A stretch of DNA of 39,191 nt from Pseudomonas asturiensis (GTDB lineage: Bacteria > Pseudomonadota > Gammaproteobacteria > Pseudomonadales > Pseudomonadaceae), in NCBI RefSeq assembly GCF_900143095.1, contig NZ_FRDA01000029.1:1-39191 (forward strand). The letters are read 5' to 3'. Both the position numbers and the translations under genes were made by a program. Below are positions 32,873 through 39,191 of this stretch, piece by piece (position 1 is the first letter of the stretch; each line of letters begins with the position of its first letter). A model generated the notes under the pieces. That model saw only the letters and a program-made list of their open reading frames with translations, made no database searches and was not told where the DNA came from.

Positions 32873-34498
32873 ATGAACCTCAGGTCATTGAATATTTCCC
32901 GCAGGGCGTCGCTCTGCTTTGGCATCATCACCCTGCTGCTGGTGGGGTTGGGCGGCTTCTCTTACCTTCAGATGGGCCAGTTGCGCGCGTCGGAACAAAA
33001 TATCGCGCTGAACTCGCTGCCCAGTATTCAGGTGATCGACGACATCCAGATCGCCTTGCTGCATGCGCGCCTGGAAAGCATCCGCATGCTGGCCACCGCT
33101 GACCCGGACGCGCATCGTGCTGCTGTCGCCAAGACCAACGATGCCATCGGCGCGCTCCAGTCGAGCAGCGAGTTCTATCGAAAAAACCTCATTTCCGGTG
33201 AGCGGGACCGACTTCAATTCGATGATGCCGGCACAAAAATGGCGCAGTACATTGAGGGACTGAAGCAGGTCATTACGCTGGATTCCACGGATCACGATAA
33301 AGCGCTCACACTCGCCAATACCGAGCAAGCGCAGCGCGCGGGCGCGTACCAGGAAAAACTCACCGTCGTGCGCGATCAAAATGCACAGGAAGCCAAACAC
33401 TCCGGTGACGAGGCGACGGCGGTCTATGACCACAGCGTCAAGGTGCTGCTGAGCGTGGTGATCATCGCCTCGATTCTGACCGTTTTTCTGGCCATTGCGT
33501 TGACGCGCAGCATTGTCGACCCCATGACCTCGTCCTTGAAACTGGCCGAAGACATCGCGGCAGGCGACCTCACCGGCCAGCTTGACGTGACCGGCAAGGA
33601 CGAAGCCTCACGCTTGATGAGCGCACTGAACCTGATGTCTAAAAACCTGCGCGACACCGTTCAGCAGATCTCGGGCGCTTCGACACAGTTAAGTACCGCC
33701 GCTGTTGAAATGACCTCCATCACCGAAAGCGCAGACCGCACCCTGCAACAGCAGAACAGCGAGATCGAACAGGCGGCGACTGCCGTGAATGAAATGAGCG
33801 CGGCTGTCGAGGAAGTGGCGCGTAACGCCACCTCAACCTCAGAGGCCGCCAAGCACTCTCGCACAGCGGCCGACCTTGGCAACAAGCGAGTCGCAGAAAC
33901 CCTGACGGCCATGCAGGGCCTGACCACCCTGGTCGAAGGCTCTTCGGCGCAGGTCATGGCACTGGCCAATCAAGCACAGGACATCAGCAAAGTGCTCAGC
34001 GTGATCCGCGCCATTGCCGAACAGACCAACCTGCTGGCACTGAACGCCGCCATCGAAGCCGCACGCGCAGGCGAACAGGGCCGTGGGTTTGCCGTGGTGG
34101 CCGACGAGGTTCGCGCCCTGGCTCACCGTACGCAGACCTCCACTCAGGAAATCGAACAGATGATTTCCGCCATTCAGGCAGGCTCATCCGCCACGGTTGA
34201 ATCCATGCAGAAGAGCACACAGGAAGTCCACAGTACGCGCAAGATCGCCGAAGATGCAGGGCAATCATTGCGCCAGATCACTGACTCGGTGCTAGAAATC
34301 AATGATCGCAACCTGCAGATCGCCACGGCCTCGGAGCAGCAGGCGCATGTCGCACGAGACGTCGACCGCAGCCTGGTCAGCATTCGGGACCTGGCGACCC
34401 AGAGCAGCGAAGGTACTCGTCAGACACTGATTGCGAGCAACGAATTGTCCAGGCTCGCTGTGAACATGAATGACCTGGTATTGCGATTCAAGACCTGA
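32873..34498 (+). CDS. Methyl-accepting chemotaxis protein
   Basis: A 541-residue inner-membrane chemoreceptor. Transmembrane helices lie at about 12-31 and 189-211 and flank a helical periplasmic ligand domain of the four-helix-bundle type. A HAMP domain follows at about 212-265, then the methylation helices and the conserved hairpin tip (IRAIAEQTNLLALNAAIEAA, then RAGEQGRGFAVVADEVRALA). It ends LVLRFKT with no CheR-binding pentapeptide. The start at 32873 is chosen for GGAGG at 32862-32866 and the normal N-terminus. The ligand is unknown. Expression with the flagellar regulon is suggested by the FliA-like promoter. Confidence 0.93.
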   Translation: MNLRSLNISRRASLCFGIITLLLVGLGGFSYLQMGQLRASEQNIALNSLPSIQVIDDIQIALLHARLESIRMLATADPDAHRAAVAKTNDAIGALQSSSEFYRKNLISGERDRLQFDDAGTKMAQYIEGLKQVITLDSTDHDKALTLANTEQAQRAGAYQEKLTVVRDQNAQEAKHSGDEATAVYDHSVKVLLSVVIIASILTVFLAIALTRSIVDPMTSSLKLAEDIAAGDLTGQLDVTGKDEASRLMSALNLMSKNLRDTVQQISGASTQLSTAAVEMTSITESADRTLQQQNSEIEQAATAVNEMSAAVEEVARNATSTSEAAKHSRTAADLGNKRVAETLTAMQGLTTLVEGSSAQVMALANQAQDISKVLSVIRAIAEQTNLLALNAAIEAARAGEQGRGFAVVADEVRALAHRTQTSTQEIEQMISAIQAGSSATVESMQKSTQEVHSTRKIAEDAGQSLRQITDSVLEINDRNLQIATASEQQAHVARDVDRSLVSIRDLATQSSEGTRQTLIASNELSRLAVNMNDLVLRFKT

Positions 34499-34730
34499 AG
34501 CCAACGCACGCTCGGCCTCTGCACCCGCTTCGGGAAGGCACGCGTCCCGAGCGGCACGCAGCAGGCTGACAGCCCGGTTTTTGCCGTTAGTACGCGACGG
34601 CGCAACTAAGTTATTGGCGTCAGCCGCCCGTCAGTACAGCGTCAGTTTGTCCCATTCGCGGAAATTTTCATGTAACCCTCGATCAGGTATGTCAGGATCA
34701 CAACCGGTATAGAACAGCTGGCATTCTCCA

Positions 34731-35309
34731 GTGCCAAATGTAATGTGCCGGTACTTCAACGATCAGGTCAGGGCCTCGCAATTGAACACTACATTGACTT
34801 CATCAGAACTGGCCGTCATCAGTGAAATCGAGACCACCTCAAGCTTGTTGAGACTGGTGACACGACTGACCGGGCTGCGATTTGCCGCGATCGCCAAAGT
34901 CACCGACACGACCTGGACAGCGTGTGCGGTTTACGACGAGATCAATTTCGGCGTCGAAGCAGGCCATGAGCTGAAACTGGAAACGACCCTGTGCAACGAA
35001 CTGCGGTTGAATCTTCGCCCTATCGTGATCAACGAAGTCGCCACCGACCCTGCCTACGCCGACCACTTCATCCCCGAAATGTTTGGTTTTCAGAGCTATT
35101 TCTCGCTGCCTATCATTTTCCCGACGGGGGATTTCTTCGGCACACTGTGTGGCCTGGATCCGCTGCCGAAAAAACTCGACGACCAGCAACTCCTTGAAAC
35201 CCTCAAGGTGTTCTGCACCCTGATCGCCAACTCGCTGTACGCCCACCAGCAACTGACCCAGTTGCAGTCTGAAATGAGCGTACTGCGCCCTGAGCAGACT
35301 ATGGCTTGA
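34731..35309 (+). CDS. GAF-domain protein
   Basis: A 192-residue soluble protein that is nearly all one GAF domain (about 25-175). Typical segments are LVTRLTGLRFAAIAKVTDTT, CNELRLNLRPIVINEVATDP, FQSYFSLPIIFPTGDFFGTL and CGLDPLPKKL. GAF domains bind small ligands or chromophores; no output domain is attached, so it may act as a free sensor or partner. The start is uncertain: GTG 34731, ATG 34743 and TTG 34782 are all in frame and none has a good ribosome site. Its 3' end overlaps the converging GNAT gene by 11 bases. Confidence 0.8.
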   Translation: MPNVMCRYFNDQVRASQLNTTLTSSELAVISEIETTSSLLRLVTRLTGLRFAAIAKVTDTTWTACAVYDEINFGVEAGHELKLETTLCNELRLNLRPIVINEVATDPAYADHFIPEMFGFQSYFSLPIIFPTGDFFGTLCGLDPLPKKLDDQQLLETLKVFCTLIANSLYAHQQLTQLQSEMSVLRPEQTMA

Positions 35310-35754
35310 GCGCCCGCTCCATGATCAGCGTTCGCTCCTCCCCTTCAAGTTGCTCACGCACCATCGTGAACCCCAACGCGGCATAAAAGCCCTGTGCCGT
35401 CAGCGAAGACGGCACGACCAGCACACTCACGCCCGCCTCGACAGCTGCTCGCTCGATTTCATCCATCAAACGACGTCCAACGCCTCGCCTGTGCCAGGCG
35501 GGATCGACAAACATCGAACGCACCGCCCGCCCGTCCAGACTCGCCGTGCCGACCATCACACCCTCGCACACCGCTACAAACACCCGACGCCGCATGATCA
35601 ACGCCCGCACCGCTGCGGGGCTGAAACTGTGCTGCACACGTTCGATCACACTGGGCGGATAGTCTTGGGCATTACTGGCATGCAACGCCGATAAAATCAC
35701 ACCACTGATGGCCTCGGCATCTGCCTGCACGGCTGGACGAATCTGATAGCTCAT
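35299..35754 (-). CDS. GNAT-family N-acetyltransferase
   Basis: A 151-residue acetyltransferase using acetyl-CoA. It begins MSYQIRPAVQADAEAISGVI and shows the acetyl-CoA-binding motif VDPAWHRRGVGRRLMDEIE, then the C-terminal AQGFYAALGFTMV. The start at 35754 is preferred over an upstream one because GGGG lies at the right distance and the fold begins there. The substrate is unknown. It lies tail-to-tail with the GAF gene. Confidence 0.9.
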   Translation of the reverse strand: MSYQIRPAVQADAEAISGVILSALHASNAQDYPPSVIERVQHSFSPAAVRALIMRRRVFVAVCEGVMVGTASLDGRAVRSMFVDPAWHRRGVGRRLMDEIERAAVEAGVSVLVVPSSLTAQGFYAALGFTMVREQLEGEERTLIMERALKP

Positions 35755-35852
35755 CTCATTCCCCGAAAACACTTACATCGTTGAAGCCCATCCAGGGGAT
35801 CGCGCAACACCACGCACATCGCTAAGAGCAAGCCGGCCCCCAGAAACCAAAA

Positions 35853-35872
35853 AGCCCGGCACAAACCGGGCT
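35853..35872 (-). terminator. Intrinsic terminator of the small lipoprotein gene
   Basis: AGCCCGG pairs with CCGGGCT around a six-base loop. On the minus strand it is followed by TTTTTGG, 28 bases beyond the stop codon of the lipoprotein gene. Confidence 0.85.
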
Positions 35873-35900
35873 CTTCAGACACTACGCAACCGCGTGAAGC

Positions 35901-36236
35901 TTACTGCGCAGTCTTCAGCTTGACCACATCACCGGAAATCGTGGTGGTGTAGCCACTCAGAACCCAGGCCCAGAACCATTTTTCCTGTACTTGAGTGTTG
36001 ATCAGAGCATCACCGCCCTTGGACTTGATTGCCGCGTCCTGAGCGCGAACAAAGCGGCTGTTCTGACGGATAGGGATCACGCCAAACAGCATCAGACCCG
36101 TAGCGCTGGCTTCGCCATGACCCAAAACGGTGTACTGGTTGCTGTCGTAATGCGGCGACTTGATCGGCGCGCCGGTGCAGCCGGCCAGAACAAGACCAAA
36201 CGCTGCAGAAGCGACGACTTTGCTGATGTACTTCAC
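35901..36236 (-). CDS. Small outer-membrane lipoprotein of unknown function
   Basis: A 111-residue protein with a lipoprotein signal peptide (KYISKVVASAAFGLVLAGC); the lipidated Cys is about residue 20, followed by Thr-Gly, so outer-membrane sorting is expected. The mature part includes GHGEASATGLMLFGVIPIRQ, then AAIKSKGGDALINTQVQEKW and a Trp-rich stretch. I recognise this as a recurrent Pseudomonas small lipoprotein type but cannot name its function. GTG 36236 is chosen since GGAG lies eight bases ahead. A longer upstream frame would bury the signal peptide. It ends at a clear terminator. Confidence 0.8.
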   Translation of the reverse strand: MKYISKVVASAAFGLVLAGCTGAPIKSPHYDSNQYTVLGHGEASATGLMLFGVIPIRQNSRFVRAQDAAIKSKGGDALINTQVQEKWFWAWVLSGYTTTISGDVVKLKTAQ

Positions 36237-36715
36237 TGAAAAACTCCATGGAAACATGCCCGGGATCCAATTCTCGGGGGTCGCTACCTTACCTGTTGGT
36301 GGAGGAGATTGGAATGAAAGAGGGGGTTGCGACCGAGTGAGCAGTTGCGGAAAAACGTTGGCACGTGCGAAGTGATAGTGGCGCATGGCCGGCATCCGAT
36401 CCACTTAAATGAGTGCATTGATTAAAAGCCGTACGATGCAGCACCTTCATCAGAAAGAGTGCCACTACCAAGGCTAGGTAGCCCACTTCACCCTCTGCTT
36501 GCAACGTAGGCATGGCCTGCCGCGCCGTCAGTTGCTTTTGCACATCTACTCACCTTACTTCTTTACGCAGATCACTGATAACCAGGCTTCACTCGCGTAC
36601 AACTTCAACGTGGCGCTGTCTCATCAAATAAGTTTGGTTTAAAGGGCTGATCGGATCACCACCAACAATAGCGGATTTAATCCCGGATAGCTCCATACCT
36701 ATAGGGGGTGAAGTT
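36237..36715. other. Intergenic stretch between lipoprotein and toxin/immunity genes
   Basis: About 480 bases with only short unsupported frames. The left part must hold the lipoprotein promoter. The right part (36540-36700) is richer in AT and marks entry into the acquired toxin/immunity DNA. I find no repeats, RNA genes or strong promoter matches. Confidence 0.4.
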
Positions 36716-37123
36716 TTATTCAGGCCACTCATTTCGGTCTGCCAATCGAGCAAATAGATCGGGGATGTCACTCGCTACCGAAATTGCATACTTCCGTTCC
36801 ACACCTATAAACGGGATTCGTACTATCGGCAGTGCTGCATCCTCTGTGTCAAACCCATAACCCTCCCCTCCTCCGTCAGAAGCGAACAAAAATATACCTG
36901 GCGCATACGTCTCGACCTCATATTCACGATTGAAGTCAATTATTTCTTCTGCCTTCCAAAAAACAATGTAGCTATCGCGAATGAATCCTTCCCCACCGTC
37001 ATGCTTCTTAAGGAATTCAATGTAACTGTCAGGAAGTGCGACTCCCAAGTGGGTTGACAGACCATCAACAGCCGAAACTTCAGCAGGGCCATTGAGCTGC
37101 CCCTCTGTTAGATGATATTCCAT
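36716..37123 (-). CDS. SMI1/KNR4 (SUKH) family immunity protein
   Basis: A 135-residue protein of the SUKH superfamily, which neutralises nuclease toxins in polymorphic toxin systems. Typical features are VDGLSTHLGVALPDSYIEFL, KKHDGGEGFI, FLFASDGGGEGYGFD, and later PIVRIPFIGVE. The ATG at 37123 has AGGA eight bases ahead and lies two bases after the original stop codon of the toxin tip, as expected for a toxin-immunity pair. Because the toxin tip is frameshifted, the same frame is also open upstream to 37498, so a fused product is possible. Confidence 0.88.
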   Translation of the reverse strand: MEYHLTEGQLNGPAEVSAVDGLSTHLGVALPDSYIEFLKKHDGGEGFIRDSYIVFWKAEEIIDFNREYEVETYAPGIFLFASDGGGEGYGFDTEDAALPIVRIPFIGVERKYAISVASDIPDLFARLADRNEWPE

Positions 37124-37125
37124 AG

Positions 37126-37498
37126 CTATTTTCCTAAGTCTTTCTGCAATTGGTTCCACCAAGGAGTTGCCTGCTGCAGATGAACATCGCGAGGCAACGA
37201 TAACCTTATTGGTGGGGGCGGTTGGACGTCCACCAGATTTTACTGGATTGATTTCATGGACGTCCACAGGCTGACCTAAAGGTCCTTGTTCTCGGCGGAG
37301 AGTGCTATTGACTTTGTTGGCACCATTTCTGGTGGCATTGTACTCCGCCCCCTCCAGTAATCTGAATGGCCCTTGCGGTACAGGGACGCCCGCTAGATAG
37401 CCTGTCCAGTCTGAAATCGAGAAACTTCCTTCCGGGGGATCGATAGAAACTCGAAGCGTAGCACCTTCGGCAGCGCTGTTAACATTAGCTTTTAGACC
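37126..37498 (-). pseudogene. Orphan HNH-like nuclease toxin tip, frameshifted
   Basis: This is the C-terminal toxin part of a polymorphic (Rhs/CDI/pyocin-type) effector without its delivery domains. It opens after a stop at 37499-37501 and has no start codon of its own. It reads VPVPQGPFRLLEGAEYNATR, NGANKVNSTLRREQ and VDVHEINPVKSGGRPTAPTN, the layout of HNH/EndoVII-type toxins. The expected ending, LPRDVHLQQATPWWNQLQKD and LGK, is present but in another frame. Deleting one T in GGTTA (minus strand; 37202-37203) restores it and brings the stop to 37126. As read, the nuclease lacks its last His and WWN motif and is probably inactive. Confidence 0.75.
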
Positions 37499-37502
37499 CT
37501 AT

Positions 37503-38501
37503 TCAACCTTTCAGCGCTGGCAAAGACAACACGTCATCGTAATTAGGCCAGTCTTCCCTTGCGCGCTTGAGCACACCTTGCATCAACTCGTCCAACTCAG
37601 GCACTGGCTGCTCGGACGGCAATTGGTCAAAGGGCGCGGCCATCAGCGGATGATCAATCTTCTGCGGATTGGCTAAACCTTCCCACTGGCGCAGGCGCAG
37701 GATATAGAGAATTTCCACCGGCACGCGCTCCAAGTGCCAGTCCTGATTGAAGTCGTAGGAATTCTTCTGGCTCTCTTTGCCGGTTTGCCAAGTGTGGCGG
37801 TCACACGCGGCCAACAGACAGGGCATCAGGTCGTCGGGGCTTGGAGTGCGCCACTTGGCCAACAAGGCTTCGCAGATGGGTTCGTCGTAAGCATAAGCAG
37901 GCCATTGATGCGAGACATCGCCCACCCAATCGGCAAACACACGCAGCATAAAGGCTTGGGCGCGGCGGTGCTCCTCTTCATACTCGATGACCAGTTGATG
38001 ACCACGGTTGAGCGCCGCATGGGTCAAATAGCCTTGGTGGATGACAGCTTCCTTCCAGCCCAGAATCGCCATAGCGGCCATCATGTTGGCAGCGGTTTGG
38101 ATGCTATAGTTTTGTTGGCGTCTGTCATTACCTACGGCTTTAGCCAAAACGTCAAACTGCCCCGCCCAAAAAAACAACTGCCAAATGCCTACCTGGTAGT
38201 AACGCATCCAGTGTGCCAACTCGGAAAACCATCGCGGGTTTCCCGTTGCAGTGGCAAGTACTTTGTGAGCCCTTGTTACCGACATCCATTCTGCACGAGC
38301 ATCTGTTGCATTGTTTCTGTTTGGAACCATCATTGAACGCTTCGGCGAAGCATCCTCGCGAGTAACGTACTCGCGAATACCGGCTATCTCATATTCATCC
38401 GAGACATGTGGCCCCTTGGCTATGCGCCCCAGCACACTTTTGTAGGAGGGCCATTTCGGGTTTACGCCCGAGCGCTCGCACTGAATTACTTCTTGGTCCA
38501 T
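37503..38501 (-). CDS. Probable immunity protein of the IS-truncated toxin
   Basis: A 332-residue soluble, mostly helical, Trp-rich protein (for example WFSELAHWMRYYQVGIWQLF, WPNYDDVLSLPALKG at the end). Its start overlaps the 3' end of the toxin remnant by 16 bases, with AAGGTGG ahead of the ATG, which is how cognate immunity genes are placed. The size and helical, Trp-rich character recall PoNi-type immunity proteins, but I do not recognise the family firmly. The gene appears intact although its toxin is cut, and may still protect against siblings carrying the full toxin. Confidence 0.7.
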   Translation of the reverse strand: MDQEVIQCERSGVNPKWPSYKSVLGRIAKGPHVSDEYEIAGIREYVTREDASPKRSMMVPNRNNATDARAEWMSVTRAHKVLATATGNPRWFSELAHWMRYYQVGIWQLFFWAGQFDVLAKAVGNDRRQQNYSIQTAANMMAAMAILGWKEAVIHQGYLTHAALNRGHQLVIEYEEEHRRAQAFMLRVFADWVGDVSHQWPAYAYDEPICEALLAKWRTPSPDDLMPCLLAACDRHTWQTGKESQKNSYDFNQDWHLERVPVEILYILRLRQWEGLANPQKIDHPLMAAPFDQLPSEQPVPELDELMQGVLKRAREDWPNYDDVLSLPALKG

Positions 38502-38844
38502 GGTTCCACCTTAAATTCTGCTACACCTGTTTTACCGGGGGCGGGAACACCGACTTTGACGGTCACGCCTTGGACTTTGACGTTTTCAGAAAGCAGCGCT
38601 GCTCGCAAAGAATCACGTAACGCTGGGTCCGAATCGGCGATTGAGCTATTACCCAACCACCCTCTCAATCTTGTCTCCGGATCCCCATGCGGCGTACCGG
38701 CCTTATTCACGCCATTCACCGAAGACTTCGCATCCATCACCACCACGGTAATCGTATCGCCATTGATCGCCACCGCGCAGCCATCGCAGCCGTGGTTGCT
38801 ACCGTTTTGCAGAGGTTTGAAATTGAGGCCGGTTTTTTCGTTAA
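38486..38844 (-). pseudogene. C-terminal toxin domain cut off by the IS element
   Basis: The frame enters from the IS junction and ends at 38486. It reads LNEKTGLNFKPLQNGSNHGC, then DGCAVAINGDTITVVVMDAK and SSVNGVNKAGTPHGDPETRL. The DG...MDAKSS pattern (an Asp, then Asp-x-Lys on a strand) suggests a PD-(D/E)xK-type nuclease such as the PoNe group. Everything before residue L is missing; the IS inserted at TTAA (38841-38844). An internal GTG at 38773 could still make a 95-residue piece. The delivery part of the parent effector lay beyond the window. Confidence 0.65.
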
Positions 38845-39191
38845 GGATGCTCCGATCAACTTGCTACGCAGCGGCGGCGAGTCGCAATTTGCCCGGCACC
38901 CAGCGCTATTTTCTGAAAATGGCCTGATGCAGCGCGCGTTGAGGGCGTTTCCGCCCGGTTTTCCGTGTTAAACGCGCAACTCACCCATACCCATTAGCTG
39001 TTTTCGAGCCATCCACAGATTCGACAGGGCGAACAGCGTGGTCAGCTGAGCTGTGTTTTTCATCAGCCCACGAAAGCGCACTTTCACGTAGCCAAACTGA
39101 CGCTTGATTACGCGAAACGGATGCTCGACCTTGGCCCGTGTTTGAGCTTTGCAGTACTCGATCTTGCGCTTGGCCTTGTAGAGCACGCTGC
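38845..39191 (-). mobile_element. IS5-family insertion sequence, 3' part (right copy, inverted)
   Basis: The 3' end of the same IS type as at the left edge, in opposite orientation. The inner end GGATGCTCCGATCAACTTG is followed by TTAA, a YTAR target site. The coding part is identical to the left copy over about 227 bases, but the 3' non-coding part differs at roughly one base in six or seven. Confidence 0.8.
38968..39189 (-). CDS. IS5-family transposase, C-terminal fragment (right copy)
   Basis: The frame is open to the window edge and encodes the same C-terminal residues as the left copy (EHPFRVIKRQFGYVKVRFRG and the LFALSNLWMARKQL tail). It is incomplete only because the window ends; whether the full element is intact cannot be told. 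Confidence 0.9.
   Translation of the reverse strand, partial: SVLYKAKRKIEYCKAQTRAKVEHPFRVIKRQFGYVKVRFRGLMKNTAQLTTLFALSNLWMARKQLMGMGELRV

Noticed and set aside
36289..36543. 84-codon minus-strand frame between the lipoprotein and SUKH genes
   Set aside because: No ribosome site, no domain, composition changes midway; probably not coding.
1..39191. Reading the window as a composite transposon
   Set aside because: The central 30 kb has the character of ordinary Pseudomonas chromosome, the two IS ends have different target-site bases (CTAG, TTAA), and the ends coincide with repeat borders where assemblies commonly break.

Overview
The window looks like a chromosomal segment of a plant-associated Pseudomonas, most like the P. 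syringae / P. fluorescens group. The evidence is the overall high GC and codon use, the Pseudomonas REP/REPIN repeats, a PipR/PipA plant-signal locus and an IS5-family element of the kind common in P. syringae. All identifications come from reading the sequence; no database search was run.

Both ends lie inside copies of the same IS5-family insertion sequence, in inverted orientation with their 3' ends facing inward. Just inside each copy is accessory DNA. On the left (about 366-4760) is an AT-rich stretch carrying one very long SIR2-domain gene of the defence-associated sirtuin type. On the right (36716-38844, minus strand) are two toxin/immunity modules. One toxin tip is cut by the IS. The other is frameshifted and reads into its SUKH-family immunity gene.

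From 5459 to 9818 there are small genes: a secreted protein, a frameshifted YceK-type lipoprotein, a LysR regulator with a DUF1445 hydro-lyase, and two hypothetical proteins. From 10046 to 20047 a compact ten-gene operon encodes allophanate hydrolase (AtzF), a complete BMP-type ABC importer, a formamidase-like nitrilase, a biuret hydrolase (BiuH), a second isochorismatase-like hydrolase, an AtzH/HpxZ-type protein and a GntR/FCD regulator. A TGTATACA palindrome overlaps the first start codon and is the likely operator. Together these genes should import a urea-oligomer or biuret-like compound and release its nitrogen as ammonia.

A PAS-GGDEF gene and a perfect 26-bp inverted REP pair follow. 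Next comes a five-gene peptide/opine-type ABC transporter (21393-26738, minus strand), divergent from a LuxR solo and a proline iminopeptidase. This is the PipR-PipA arrangement known from plant endophytes. It carries a near-consensus sigma-54 promoter in front of pipR and a lux-box-like element in front of pipA. Then come a small protein ending in Gly-Gly, which may be a beta-grasp (ubiquitin/MoaD-like) protein, paired with a 976-residue DUF4132/MolR-like protein. A chemoreceptor with a probable FliA promoter, a GAF protein, a GNAT acetyltransferase and a small lipoprotein complete the core-like part.

The best candidates for new biology are the SIR2 protein, the biuret/formamidase operon, the Gly-Gly protein with its DUF4132 partner, and the decaying toxin/immunity array.
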